A stretch of 64,000 bases of DNA from an uncultured Actinomycetes bacterium (GTDB lineage: Bacteria > Actinomycetota > Actinomycetes > Mycobacteriales > Nakamurellaceae). Where the stretch lies: assembly GCA_937926105.1 (NCBI GenBank), contig CALANS010000064.1:1-64000 (forward strand), written 5' to 3'. Both the position numbers and the translations under genes were made by a program. The notes below the pieces were generated by a model. It had not been told where the DNA came from. It did no database searches and saw nothing but the letters and a program-made list of their open reading frames with translations. Of this stretch, positions 42,737 to 51,811 are shown one piece after another. Within the stretch, counting starts at the first letter, position 1. Each line of letters starts with the position of its first letter.

Positions 42737-44512
42737 TCATGCGGCCGCCCGGCCTGTGTCGTGGTCGGCTCCGCCGCCGGGTGAGGGCTGGAACAGTACT
42801 CCGACGGCGTCGGCGAGGCTGAACTTCTCACCCGCCCACAGCGGGCGGATCGCGACCGCTTCCGGATCATGCCAACCCGCGGATCCGTCGAGCCCATGCC
42901 AGAGAATCCATTCGTCATGCTTCCATCCCGGCGCGCCGGAGGGCAGTCGGTCGCCCCGCAGCGGGTCGCCCTCGCGAGTGGTGAAATGCCAATGCGGGGC
43001 TCCGGCTACCGAGTCCGTGGCGTAGCCGATCACGACGCCGCCCTCGTGGCAGGCCATGTGATGAAACCTGCAGAGCAGGATCAGGTTGTCGGGATCGGTG
43101 CGGCCGCCGTGCATCCAATGCCGAACATGGTGTGCCTCAAGGTGTGAGATGCGAGTGCAGGACGGAAACTGGCAGCCGCCGTCCCGGATGGCCAGCAATC
43201 GGCGCTGCGCGGCGGACACCGTTCGTCTGCGGCGGCCGTGAGCGAGCACGACGCCACCCTCACCGCGGATGATGCCGAGAATGCCGGCGTTGCAAGCGAG
43301 TCGAGCGGCCGTCTGCGTCGCGATCCCTGCCACCCCCGCGACCTGGCAGCAGTCGGCCGGAATCGCCGACCGGTCGAGGGTCACCGACGCCGACCGGTGT
43401 GCTGGTGCTGGTGCGTTCCTTGTTGCACCGCTGTCGGCGTTCCCGCGGGAACGCTTGGTGCTGGGGTTGTTGGTGCTGGGCTGTGAGTTGGGCTCGCTCA
43501 ACAGGTGCTCGGCGTTGACATGAATGACCACCGTCGTGCGGTCTTCACCGGATCGATCCTGTGGAGCGGCAGACAAATACCCGCGAGCCCACTGCAGCAA
43601 CATGTCGGCCGGATCGACCGGCGCCGGAGCCGGTTCGGGAGCGGATTCATGGGTCTCAACCACCGTGCCGTTGTGATCGCCGTATCGGGTGGCATGCTCT
43701 GCACCGGGCCGGTTCCCGGTGGGATCGTCACCGCCGTCGTTGCTTTGGTCCCTTGTGTCCTGGTCGCTCGTGCTGCAGTCGCCTGCTCTGCTGCCGGGAT
43801 CCCGCCCGGACAGCCTGATCAGGTCGTCCCTGGCCGCCTCCAACGCGGCGATCACGGCCGCGCCCTCCTCTGCGGGTAACCGTGCCGACAGCACCACACT
43901 GCCGTCGTCGTCGACCCTCCACATGGCACGGCGCCGCTGTTCCTGGCCGGCCCTGGCGCCGTCGGACTGCCGGAACCCGCGCACCGTGCGCGCGAGCTGC
44001 GACGCGGTCGCGGTCCTGGCCAGCTCCACCAAGGTGGCCTCGTCGACCCGGTCCACGACGCGGGTGATCTCGCGGATCTTGGCGTACGACAGCCGCCCGG
44101 CGGCCATCTCGGCAGAGACCAGCGGCAGATCCTGCAAGGCGTGTGCCACCCGCACATGCTCGCGCGCGGTACCTGTTGCCATGGAGCAGGTCCAGGCAAT
44201 CCAGTGGGCACACGACCTGATTCCCACGCCGGCCCAGCCTTCCCGCCGGTCAAATTCGGCGATCAGCTGTAGCCAGTGGAAGGTCGCCTGCGCCATCCGG
44301 GTGGCCAGGGCACAAATCCGCGCCCCCAGCACATCGACCGGCAGATCGTGATCGGCGGCTGCCCAGTCGACACCAGCGGGACCGACTTGTACGGCCCGCA
44401 GCGCGCCCGCCGCTCGTCGACGGGTACGCGCCCGACCGACGGAATCGCTGCCTTCCGGCTCGCTCGGTTCTCGCAGATCGTCTACGGACCTCGCCGTTAC
44501 TCCGTCGCTCAT
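42737..44512 (-). CDS. DUF222 / HNH endonuclease domain protein (REP13E12 type)
   Basis: This 591-residue protein has the DUF222 region (VDVLGARICALATRMAQATF, then GRLSYAKIREITRVVDRVDE, then ATASQLARTVRGFRQSD), a long Ser/Asp/Asn-rich linker, and a C-terminal HNH domain (CQFPSCTRISHLEAHHVRHW, then GGRTDPDNLILLCRFHH). The zinc cysteine and catalytic histidines are present. Such proteins are multi-copy in actinobacteria, where they are linked to REP13E12-like repeats. They probably cut DNA, but their biology is poorly known. It lies between menD and menF in opposite orientation to menD, so it may be an insertion into the men cluster. Confidence 0.88.
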   Translation of the reverse strand: MSDGVTARSVDDLREPSEPEGSDSVGRARTRRRAAGALRAVQVGPAGVDWAAADHDLPVDVLGARICALATRMAQATFHWLQLIAEFDRREGWAGVGIRSCAHWIAWTCSMATGTAREHVRVAHALQDLPLVSAEMAAGRLSYAKIREITRVVDRVDEATLVELARTATASQLARTVRGFRQSDGARAGQEQRRRAMWRVDDDGSVVLSARLPAEEGAAVIAALEAARDDLIRLSGRDPGSRAGDCSTSDQDTRDQSNDGGDDPTGNRPGAEHATRYGDHNGTVVETHESAPEPAPAPVDPADMLLQWARGYLSAAPQDRSGEDRTTVVIHVNAEHLLSEPNSQPSTNNPSTKRSRGNADSGATRNAPAPAHRSASVTLDRSAIPADCCQVAGVAGIATQTAARLACNAGILGIIRGEGGVVLAHGRRRRTVSAAQRRLLAIRDGGCQFPSCTRISHLEAHHVRHWMHGGRTDPDNLILLCRFHHMACHEGGVVIGYATDSVAGAPHWHFTTREGDPLRGDRLPSGAPGWKHDEWILWHGLDGSAGWHDPEAVAIRPLWAGEKFSLADAVGVLFQPSPGGGADHDTGRAAA

Positions 44513-44764
44513 CCGAACCTCCTCGTACGCATGTCTTGATAACTAGCACGGTATCGGGAGGGTCTGACACTGCTGGTCGTCAGCGGAGGCCGCACTCGGG
44601 ATCCGTATACCCCGTTGCTCGAGCCATCCCGGAGGGCCTCGAAGCAACTACCCGCCCGGTATGCCCGAAAGGCCGTTCCCGCGGGAACGTCCCGCGGCGG
44701 CGCTTGGCGTTCGCTGGACCCGAGGCCCGCCCGCCGGTGAGTTGCCGGGCGTGGGCCTATCGGC

Positions 44765-46003
44765 TCAGCCCTCCAGGGCGTCCCGTACCGGCACCATCTT
44801 GATCTGCGCCTCGCGCGCCTCGGTTGCCGGATCGGAGTCGGCGACGATGCCGCAGCCGGCCATCAGGCGTACCGAGGTGCCGGAGACCTCCGCGCAGCGC
44901 AGCGCGATTGCGAATTCCCCGTCACCGCGGGAATCCAGCCAGCCCACCGGCGCCGCGTAGCGCCCGCGGGCGTCCGGCTCCAGTTCCGCGATCATCCGCA
45001 GCGCTACATCGGTGGGTGTGCCGCCCACAGCCGCGGTCGGGTGCAGCAGCGCCGCCAGTTCCAGGACGGAGGGGACATCCCGGTCTGGCGCCAGGGTGCC
45101 GCTGATGTCGGTCGCCAGGTGGGTCAGGTTGGCCAGGCCGAGCGCGCTCGGGCGGGCGGGCACGTCCAGCGCGTCCGTCACCGCCTTCAGCGCGTCGGCC
45201 ACCGACTGCACCGCGAACGCATGCTCGCCGAGGTCCTTGGCGCTGGCCAACAGGTGCGCCGCCACCCGCGGTGGGGTGTCGTCGCCGGTCGCATCCGGCC
45301 AGGCTGTCCCGGCTAGCACCCGGGAGGTCACCGCCAGGCCGCGGCGCCGGATCAGCATCTCCGGGCTGGCACCCACCAGGCCGCCCACCGCGAAGGCCGC
45401 ACAACTGGGGTACCGGCGGGCCAGCCGGGCCAGCAGGTACCGCTCATCCACCGGATGCTGGGTCGTCGCCTGCAGCCCGTGCGCCAGCACCACCTTGGCA
45501 GCCTCGCCGGCCCGGATCCGGTCGATGGCCCGAGCCACGGCCGCGGTGAACCCGGTCGCGGAGAGTGCCGCGTCGCCATAGCGCACCTGACCGGGCGCCG
45601 TCACCGCCGAGGGGTCGCGCAACGCCGGGCGCTCGCCGATGATGGTGACGAACGAGACGCCGTCCACCCGGCCCAGCACCGTCTGGGGTATGACAGCCAC
45701 CGATGGGTCGTCCGGTGAGAATCCGAGTGAGACGAAGCACACCGGCCCACTGCCGGGCGCCTGGATATCGTCGGCCACCACGATCTGCTCCAGCTGCCAG
45801 GCGTACCAGCGGGCGATCTGCTCGGCGGCGTCCGGGGCGGTGACGGTGATCGTCGCGTGCTGCCCCCAGCCGACCAGGCCGGCACCGCCCTGGACGAAGC
45901 ACAGCGCGCCGGTGGCTCTCGGCAGCGCGGCGATCAGGTCGTCGCCCGCCGGCGTGGCACGGGTGGCGCAGCGGGTGATCACCGACGCGGGGGAGGCGGA
46001 CAC
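44765..46003 (-). CDS. menF: Isochorismate synthase
   Basis: This 412-residue protein of the chorismate-utilising family starts at GTG 46003. It has the substrate and magnesium motifs of isochorismate synthases (VGASPEMLIRRRGLAVTSRV, then ASAKDLGEHAFAVQSV, then LHPTAAVGGTPTDVALRMI, then APVGWLDSRGDGEFAIALRC, then AGCGIVADSDPATEAREAQI). It converts chorismate to isochorismate for MenD. It could also serve siderophore synthesis, but its place between menD and menG favours menaquinone. It is divergent from menG with a 112-base gap that must contain both promoters. Confidence 0.9.
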   Translation of the reverse strand: MSASPASVITRCATRATPAGDDLIAALPRATGALCFVQGGAGLVGWGQHATITVTAPDAAEQIARWYAWQLEQIVVADDIQAPGSGPVCFVSLGFSPDDPSVAVIPQTVLGRVDGVSFVTIIGERPALRDPSAVTAPGQVRYGDAALSATGFTAAVARAIDRIRAGEAAKVVLAHGLQATTQHPVDERYLLARLARRYPSCAAFAVGGLVGASPEMLIRRRGLAVTSRVLAGTAWPDATGDDTPPRVAAHLLASAKDLGEHAFAVQSVADALKAVTDALDVPARPSALGLANLTHLATDISGTLAPDRDVPSVLELAALLHPTAAVGGTPTDVALRMIAELEPDARGRYAAPVGWLDSRGDGEFAIALRCAEVSGTSVRLMAGCGIVADSDPATEAREAQIKMVPVRDALEG

Positions 46004-46115
46004 GACGCCCAAGAATAGTCGTGCCGCTCGGGGGCAGCGTCTCGGCCGCCCTCGTGTGCCGGCGATCGGTGCGTAGGGATCCGATGCCGGCGTGCCGGTT
46101 ACTAGGCTGCTGGAC

Positions 46116-46811
46116 ATGGGACGGGCGGACCTGACGAAGAACCCGCGGCAGGTGGCCGCGATGTTCGACGATGTCGCCGGCCGCTACGACCGCACCAATA
46201 CGTTGCTCTCGCTCGGGCAGGATCGCCGCTGGCGCCGCCATGTGGTGCGGGCGCTCCGGCCAGTCCCGGGCGAGCGCATCCTGGACGTCGCCGCCGGCAC
46301 GGCGGTGTCCACCCGGGAACTGGCCAGTACCGGCGCGTGGTGCGTCGCGGCCGACTTCTCGCTGGGCATGCTGGCCGCCGGGGCCGACCGGGGCGTGCCG
46401 CGGGTCGCCGCCGATGCCATGGCGCTGCCGTTCGGGGACGGCAGTTTCGACTCGGTGACGATCGCGTTCGGGCTGCGCAACGTGGTGGATCCGGACGCGG
46501 CGCTGGCCGAGTTCGCCCGCGTCACCAAGCCGGGGGGGCAACTGCTGGTCTGCGAGTTCTCCCGGCCGCAGCTCGCTCCGCTGCGGTGGGGCTACCGCTG
46601 GTACCTGGCGCACGTGCTGCCGCGCATCGCCCGGCGGTTCTCGTCCAGTCCCGATGCCTACACGTATCTCACCGAGTCGATCGCCGCCTGGCCGGACCAG
46701 CGCGCCCTGGCCGCCCGGATCGCGCGGGCTGGGTGGGCCGAGGTGGCCTGGCGCAACATGACCTTCGGGGTGGTGGCCCTGCACCACGCGGTTCGTGAGT
46801 CGACGCCGTAG
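46116..46811 (+). CDS. menG: Demethylmenaquinone methyltransferase
   Basis: This 231-residue SAM-dependent enzyme of the UbiE/MenG family starts at ATG 46116. Family signatures are clear: [32 protein letters not shown], motif [45 protein letters not shown] and [14 protein letters not shown]. It adds the last ring methyl group to give menaquinone. After its stop come a REP-like repeat and a Rex site before the reductase gene, so menG probably ends its own transcript. Confidence 0.93.
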   Translation: MGRADLTKNPRQVAAMFDDVAGRYDRTNTLLSLGQDRRWRRHVVRALRPVPGERILDVAAGTAVSTRELASTGAWCVAADFSLGMLAAGADRGVPRVAADAMALPFGDGSFDSVTIAFGLRNVVDPDAALAEFARVTKPGGQLLVCEFSRPQLAPLRWGYRWYLAHVLPRIARRFSSSPDAYTYLTESIAAWPDQRALAARIARAGWAEVAWRNMTFGVVALHHAVRESTP

Positions 46812-46815
46812 CGAG

Positions 46816-46890
46816 GCTGGACCGTCGCCACGAAGTGGCAGGTCCGGTGAGCGGAAGCTGGTAGTCCCAGTGCGAACAATCCGGCACCGT
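46816..46890. repeat. REP-like short dispersed repeat, copy 2
   Basis: CCGTCGCCACG-A-AGTGGCAGG at 46822-46842 matches copy 1 at 24431-24451 in 20 of 21 bases, with GCCAC...GTGGC pairing. The flank extends the match to about 46890. It begins five bases after the menG stop and may help end that transcript. Confidence 0.7.
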
Positions 46891-46968
46891 CTGGCAGCGG
46901 TTCGGAGCCGCACCGCAATGCGGTTAGGAACTCGGCGGCCATCATGCCTAGACTGCCCAGTAAGGACT

Positions 46969-46986
46969 TCGTGAAGAGTTTCACAA
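46969..46986 (+). promoter_or_regulatory. Probable Rex operator upstream of the menJ-nuo unit
   Basis: TCGTGAA-GAGT-TTCACAA matches the Rex consensus TTGTGAA-N4-TTCACAA at 13 of 14 half-site positions. It lies 55 bases before the reductase start. In Streptomyces, Rex controls the nuo operon, which begins here about 1.6 kb downstream. A possible -10 (TAGACT at 46949-46954) lies just upstream, so bound Rex would block transcription. Confidence 0.8.
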
Positions 46987-47040
46987 GCACCCTGCACCGC
47001 GTCCCGACCTGATACTCCGGCAGGAGATGAACGCCTCGCC

Positions 47041-48330
47041 ATGACCGTCATGGACCAGCGCGATGGCACCCGTAGCGCCCAGGTGATCGTGGTGGGTGCC
47101 GGCCCCGCGGGATCCACCGCGGCCACCTACTTGGCCCGGGCCGGGGTGGACGTCCTGCTGCTGGAGAAGACCAGCTTCCCGCGGGACAAGGTGTGCGGTG
47201 ACGGGCTCACCCCGCGGGGCGTCAAACAGGTGCTGGCGCTCGGTGTCGACGTCTCCGGCGACGACTGGGTGCGCAACCGGGGGCTACGCGTCATCGGCGG
47301 CGGCACCACCCTGGAACTGCCCTGGCCCACCCTGGCCGACTTTCCGGACTTTGGGCTGGTGCGCCCCCGCCGCGACTTCGACGACATGCTGGCCACACTG
47401 GCCGTCAAGGCCGGGGCTCGGCTCCAGCAGGGCGTCACCGTCACCGCCCCCCTCGTCGACGATCGCACCGGGCGCGTCACCGGCGTGCGGGCCCGCACCG
47501 CCGACGGCCCCGTCACCTTCCACGCACCGCTGGTGCTCGGCGCCGACGGCGTCTCCGCCCGGATGGCCACCGCCCTGAACATCCGACGCCGTGACGACCG
47601 GCCGTTGGGCGTGGCGGTGCGCCGCTATTACCGCAGCGAGGCGCGCACCCACGACGACCACCTCGAGTCGCACCTGGAGCTATGGGACCGCACCGACCCG
47701 GCCAGCCCGAAGCTGCTGCCTGGTTACGGCTGGATCTTCGGCCTGGGCGACGGCACGGTCAACGTGGGGCTGGGCATGCTGTCCACCTCCAAGGCGTTCC
47801 GCAACACCGACTACCGGGCGCTGCTGCGCACCTGGCTGGACGGCACCCCGGCGGAATGGGGGCTGCGCGAGTGCAACGCCGACGGGCCGGTGGGCGGCGC
47901 CGCGCTGCCGATGGGTTTCAACCGCAGCCCGCACTACCGGGACGGGCTGCTGCTGCTCGGTGACGCGGGCGGCATGGTGAACCCGTTCAACGGCGAGGGC
48001 ATCGCCTACGCCATGGAGTCGGCGGCGATCGCCTCCGAGGTAGTGCTGCAGGCGCTGGGGCGGCCGGATGGCTCCTCCCGCGAGGCCGCACTGGCCGGTT
48101 ACGTCACCGCCATGCAGCAGCACCTGGGCGCCTACTACCGGCTCGGCGGGCTGTTCTCCGTGCTGATCGGCAAGCCCGCCGTGATGAAATACGCGACTCG
48201 GCTCGGCCTGCCCCGCAAGCACCTGATGTACCTGGTGCTCAAGACGCTGGCCGGGCTGTACGACGCCCGCCGCGGCGACTGGGCGGACCACGTGGTGCGG
48301 GTGCTGACCTCGGTGGTGCGCAGTGCCTGA
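47041..48330 (+). CDS. menJ: Geranylgeranyl reductase family flavoprotein, MenJ-like menaquinone reductase
   Basis: This 429-residue flavoprotein starts at ATG 47041. FAD motifs are complete: the N-terminal VIVVGAGPAGSTAATYLA, the family segment FPRDKVCGDGLTPRGVKQVL, and GLLLLGDAGGMVNPFNGEG with IAYAMESAAIASEVVL. In M. tuberculosis the related MenJ saturates one isoprene unit of menaquinone. The same role is likely here, given the men neighbours, but reduction of other polyprenyl lipids cannot be excluded. A Rex operator precedes it and nuoA follows 258 bases later in the same direction. Confidence 0.85.
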   Translation: MTVMDQRDGTRSAQVIVVGAGPAGSTAATYLARAGVDVLLLEKTSFPRDKVCGDGLTPRGVKQVLALGVDVSGDDWVRNRGLRVIGGGTTLELPWPTLADFPDFGLVRPRRDFDDMLATLAVKAGARLQQGVTVTAPLVDDRTGRVTGVRARTADGPVTFHAPLVLGADGVSARMATALNIRRRDDRPLGVAVRRYYRSEARTHDDHLESHLELWDRTDPASPKLLPGYGWIFGLGDGTVNVGLGMLSTSKAFRNTDYRALLRTWLDGTPAEWGLRECNADGPVGGAALPMGFNRSPHYRDGLLLLGDAGGMVNPFNGEGIAYAMESAAIASEVVLQALGRPDGSSREAALAGYVTAMQQHLGAYYRLGGLFSVLIGKPAVMKYATRLGLPRKHLMYLVLKTLAGLYDARRGDWADHVVRVLTSVVRSA

Positions 48331-48588
48331 TCGCGGCGCGGCGCACTACGCCGCCGGGGACACCGTGGCAGCCGCGGGGCTGGCCAGGTTGGGGCAGGCC
48401 AGGTTGGGGAAGGCCAGGTTGGGGCAGGCCAGGTTGGGGCAGGCCAGGTTAGGTAAGCCTCATCCAGCGCGGGTGCGACCCGCCGATATAGGGTGCGGCT
48501 GCTGTTCCGGATCGAGAAAGTTCGGTGTGGTGCGGTGCCGGGCTGCGGCGCGCACGCCCGGTCGGTCGCGGGGAAGGGAGACCTGGCG
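48331..48588. promoter_or_regulatory. Region between menJ and nuoA with 15-bp tandem repeats
   Basis: No gene is supportable here. The region contains five copies of a 15-bp repeat (48382-48456), followed by TTAGGTAAGCCT (48450-48461), which recalls half of an iron box. The nuoA ribosome site AAGGGAG lies at its end. I saw no Rex site here; the nearest is upstream of menJ. Confidence 0.5.
48382..48456 (+). repeat. 15-bp tandem repeat, five copies
   Basis: GGCCAGGTTGGGGCA occurs three times exactly (copies 1, 3 and 4), once with one change (copy 2) and once with more changes (copy 5, GGCCAGGTTAGGTAA). The array starts at 48382 and repeats every 15 bases. It lies in the leader before nuoA. The period is a multiple of three, but no convincing gene uses it. 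Confidence 0.85.
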
Positions 48589-48963
48589 ATGACGATCCTG
48601 ACGGAATATCTGCCGATCCTCATCCTGCTGGTGGTGGCCGGTGGCTTCGTGGTCACCTCGGCCACCGTGGTGACCGATCTGTTCGGGCCGCGCCGGTTCA
48701 ACAGGGCCAAGCTGGACGCCTACGAGTGCGGGATCGAACCCACCCCGCTGCCGGCCGGGACGGCGGGGCGGTTCCCGATCAAGTACTACATCACGGCGAT
48801 GCTGTTCATCGTCTTCGACATCGAGATCATCTTCCTGTACCCGTGGGCGCAGTCCGCCGAGGCGCTGGCGATCTTCGGGCTGGTTGAGATGGCGATCTTC
48901 ATCGTGACGGTGTTCGCCGCCTACGCCTACGTGTGGCGTCGCGGCGGCCTGGACTGGGACTGA
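48589..48963 (+). CDS. nuoA: NADH-quinone oxidoreductase subunit A
   Basis: This 124-residue membrane subunit starts at ATG 48589 with AAGGGAG eight bases upstream. It has three helices (LPILILLVVAGGFVVTSA, YITAMLFIVFDIEIIFLYPW, GLVEMAIFIVTVFAAYAYVW). The loop carrying the conserved AYECGIEPT cysteine and glutamate lies between helices 1 and 2, near the quinone site. It is the first gene of the 14-gene complex I operon and includes the conserved FDIE segment. Confidence 0.95.
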   Translation: MTILTEYLPILILLVVAGGFVVTSATVVTDLFGPRRFNRAKLDAYECGIEPTPLPAGTAGRFPIKYYITAMLFIVFDIEIIFLYPWAQSAEALAIFGLVEMAIFIVTVFAAYAYVWRRGGLDWD

Positions 48964-49035
48964 CAGCACCGGACCGGTGAGTCGGGTGCACGGCGCCCGG
49001 ATCCAGCAGGAGAGCGCAGGAGAAAGGAGAACGAC

Positions 49036-49620
49036 ATGGCGTTGGAAGAGAAGCTGCCCAACGGAATTCTGCTGGCCAGCCTGGAAAAGCTGGTCAACTG
49101 GACCCGCAAGGCCTCGCTGTGGCCCGCCACGTTCGGTCTGGCCTGCTGCGCCATCGAGATGATGACCACCGGGGCTCCCCGGTACGACCTGGGCCGGTTC
49201 GGCATGGAGGTGTTCCGGGCCTCGCCGCGGCAGGCCGACCTGATGATCGTCGCCGGCCGGGTGAGCCAGAAGATGGCCCCGGTGCTGCGGCAGATCTACG
49301 ACCAGATGCCCGAGCCCAAGTGGGTGCTGTCGATGGGGGTGTGTGCCTCCTCCGGCGGCATGTTCAACAACTACGCCATCGTGCAGGGCGTGGACCACGT
49401 GGTGCCGGTCGACATGTACCTGCCGGGCTGCCCGCCGCGCCCGGAGATGCTCATCGACGCGATCCTCAAGCTGCACGCCAAGATCATGGACGAGCCGATG
49501 GGCCCGGCCCGCGCCGCCGAGAAGCTGGGCGAGCGCACGGAACTGGTGGCGTCCTCGGTGAAGTACTCGCGCGGCACGCGTGCGTACCCGGTCGGCACGC
49601 CGGAGGTGAACAAGCTGTGA
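49036..49620 (+). CDS. nuoB: NADH-quinone oxidoreductase subunit B
   Basis: This 194-residue peripheral subunit binds the last iron-sulfur cluster (N2) before quinone. The cysteines are in [24 protein letters not shown] and [12 protein letters not shown], giving the tandem-cysteine N2 site. It starts at ATG 49036 with an AGGAG-type site (AAAGGAGA) upstream. A C-terminal tail of about 35 residues is Lys/Glu/Arg-rich. Its stop overlaps the nuoC start (GTGA). Confidence 0.96.
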   Translation: MALEEKLPNGILLASLEKLVNWTRKASLWPATFGLACCAIEMMTTGAPRYDLGRFGMEVFRASPRQADLMIVAGRVSQKMAPVLRQIYDQMPEPKWVLSMGVCASSGGMFNNYAIVQGVDHVVPVDMYLPGCPPRPEMLIDAILKLHAKIMDEPMGPARAAEKLGERTELVASSVKYSRGTRAYPVGTPEVNKL

Positions 49621-50423
49621 GCGACGCCGACAAGGACCTTCCGGCCACCGCGCCCGGCAAGCCCGCCGCCCAGCCGTCGACCGGGCAGACCGAGCAGGCG
49701 GCCCCGGCCGCTCCGACCCCGGCAGTGCGTGAGACGGCGGCCGTCCCCGCCGAGCGCGAGGCGGCGCCGCCGACCGGCACCGAGCGGCACGGCATGTTCA
49801 TGACGCACGGCACCGGCGACACGTCCGGCTACGGCGGGCTGATCCGTGAACCCGCCGTGCCGCCGCGCGCCGAGCGGCCCTACGGGGGCTACTTCGACGA
49901 GGTCGCCGACGCGCTGGCTGCGGCGATGGCCGAGCGGCAGATCCCGGAGTCGGCGATCGAGCAGATCACCGTGGCGCACGGCGAGATGACCGTCTACGTG
50001 GCCCGCGAGCACCTGGTGTCGCTGCTGCAGACCTGCCGTGACGACGCGTCGCTGCGCTTCGAGCTGGCCAGCTCCGTCTCCGGGGTGGACTACGGCGAGG
50101 GCGTGTCCCGCCGGCTGCACGTGGTCTACGACCTGTTGTCGATGACCTACCGCCGCCGGATCCGGCTGGAGGTGTGCGTCGACGTCACCGACGCCACGGT
50201 GCCGTCTGCGGTGGCCGTCTACCCGACGGCGGACTGGCATGAGCGGGAGGTGTGGGACATGTTCGGCGTGGTCTTCGCCGGCCATCCCGGCCTCACCCGG
50301 ATCCTGATGCCGGACGACTGGATCGGCCACCCGCAGCGCAAGGACTATCCGCTCGGCGGGATCCCGGTCGAATACAAGGATGCCGAGGTCGCCAGCCCCG
50401 ATCAGCGGAGGGCGTACACATGA
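49617..50423 (+). CDS. nuoC: NADH-quinone oxidoreductase subunit C
   Basis: This 268-residue subunit starts at GTG 49617, inside the nuoB stop. Residues 1-90 are a Pro/Ala/Glu-rich low-complexity extension. The conserved 30-kDa-subunit domain follows ([20 protein letters not shown], then [18 protein letters not shown], then [19 protein letters not shown], then [14 protein letters not shown]). It bridges NuoB and NuoD in the quinone-facing arm. Its stop overlaps the nuoD start (ATGA). Confidence 0.95.
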   Translation: MSDADKDLPATAPGKPAAQPSTGQTEQAAPAAPTPAVRETAAVPAEREAAPPTGTERHGMFMTHGTGDTSGYGGLIREPAVPPRAERPYGGYFDEVADALAAAMAERQIPESAIEQITVAHGEMTVYVAREHLVSLLQTCRDDASLRFELASSVSGVDYGEGVSRRLHVVYDLLSMTYRRRIRLEVCVDVTDATVPSAVAVYPTADWHEREVWDMFGVVFAGHPGLTRILMPDDWIGHPQRKDYPLGGIPVEYKDAEVASPDQRRAYT

Positions 50424-51811
50424 GCCAGACCCACGACGAGGACATCGTCTTCGCGGAGGACCTGCTGCCGGACTATCTGCGCGGTGACGGGGCGGCGCCC
50501 GCCGCGGCGGATCCATCCGGCGGGGCGCCCGAGCGGATGTTCACGGTGAACGGCGGTGACTGGGACTCGGTGTTCGCCGACACCGAGTTCGCCGACACCG
50601 AGCGGATTATCGTCAACATGGGGCCGCAGCACCCCTCCACGCACGGCGTGCTGCGGTTGATCCTGGAGCTCGAGGGCGAGAGTGTGGTGCAGGCCCGGGC
50701 CGTCATCGGCTACCTGCACACCGGTATCGAGAAGTCCTGCGAGTTCCGCACCTTCACCCAAGCGGTGACGTTCCTGACCCGGGCGGACTATCTCTCGCCG
50801 GCCTTCAACGAGGCTGCCTACTGCATGGCGGTGGAGAAGCTGCTGGACGCCGAGGTGCCGCAGCGGGCGCAGGTCATCCGGGTGCTGCTGATGGAACTGA
50901 CCCGCATCTCCTCGCACCTGGTGGCGATCGCCACCGGCGGCATGGAGCTCGGCGCGCTGACCGGCATGACGATGGGCTTCCGCGAGCGCGAGGAGGCCCT
51001 GCACCTGATGGAATTTCTGACCGGGCTGCGGATGAACATGGCGTTCATCCGCCCGGGCGGGGTGGCGCAGGATCTGCCGGACGGCTCGATCGAGCGGATC
51101 GGCTCGTTCATCGAGGTGATGGACAAGCGGCTACCGGAATACGACAAGCTGCTGACCGGTCAGCCGATCTGGAAGGGCCGGCTGCGCGGCATCGGCGTGC
51201 TACCGCTGCAGGGCTGCCTGCAGCTGGGCATCACCGGGCCGGTGTTGCGCTCGGCCGGGCTGGCCTGGGACCTGCGCAAGACGATGCCCTACTGCGGTTA
51301 CGAGACCTACGACTTCGAGGTGCCCACCACCACGAACGCCGACTGCTACGACCGGTATCTGCTGCGCGTGGCGGAGATGCACGAGTCGCTGAAGATCATG
51401 CGGCAGTGTGTGCAGCGGCTGCGTGAGCCCGGCCCGATCATGGTGGCGGACAAGAAGATCGGCTGGCCCGCGCAGTTGTCGATCGGCTCCGACGGGATGG
51501 GCAACTCGCTCGATCACATCCGGCACATCATGGGCGAGTCCATGGAGGCGTTGATCCATCACTTCAAGCTGGTGACGGAGGGCTTCAAGGTGCCCGCCGG
51601 CCAGGCGTACGTGGGGATCGAGGCGCCGCGCGGCGAACTCGGCGCCCACGTGGTGTCCGCCGGCGGCACCCGGCCGTGGCGGGTGCACCTGCGGGATCCC
51701 GGATTCGTGAATCTGCAGGCAATGCCGGCGATGGCCGAGGGCGGCATGGTTGCCGACGTCGTGGCCTCGGTGGCCTCCATTGACCCCGTGATGGGCGGTG
51801 TGGACCGGTGA
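50420..51811 (+). CDS. nuoD: NADH-quinone oxidoreductase subunit D
   Basis: This 463-residue 49-kDa-type subunit starts at ATG 50420. After a 60-residue extension it has [18 protein letters not shown], the loop that lines the quinone cavity, then [35 protein letters not shown] and the terminal [11 protein letters not shown]. It makes the quinone site with NuoB and NuoH; no metal is bound in this family. Its stop overlaps the nuoE start (GTGA). Confidence 0.96.
   Translation: MSQTHDEDIVFAEDLLPDYLRGDGAAPAAADPSGGAPERMFTVNGGDWDSVFADTEFADTERIIVNMGPQHPSTHGVLRLILELEGESVVQARAVIGYLHTGIEKSCEFRTFTQAVTFLTRADYLSPAFNEAAYCMAVEKLLDAEVPQRAQVIRVLLMELTRISSHLVAIATGGMELGALTGMTMGFREREEALHLMEFLTGLRMNMAFIRPGGVAQDLPDGSIERIGSFIEVMDKRLPEYDKLLTGQPIWKGRLRGIGVLPLQGCLQLGITGPVLRSAGLAWDLRKTMPYCGYETYDFEVPTTTNADCYDRYLLRVAEMHESLKIMRQCVQRLREPGPIMVADKKIGWPAQLSIGSDGMGNSLDHIRHIMGESMEALIHHFKLVTEGFKVPAGQAYVGIEAPRGELGAHVVSAGGTRPWRVHLRDPGFVNLQAMPAMAEGGMVADVVASVASIDPVMGGVDR

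Noticed and set aside
44536..44802. 88-codon plus-strand frame before menF
   Set aside because: It overlaps the 3' end of menF and has no ribosome site or motif.
48450..48468. Iron box upstream of nuoA
   Set aside because: Only about 13 of 19 bases match by eye, so it is not listed as a feature, only as a weak lead.
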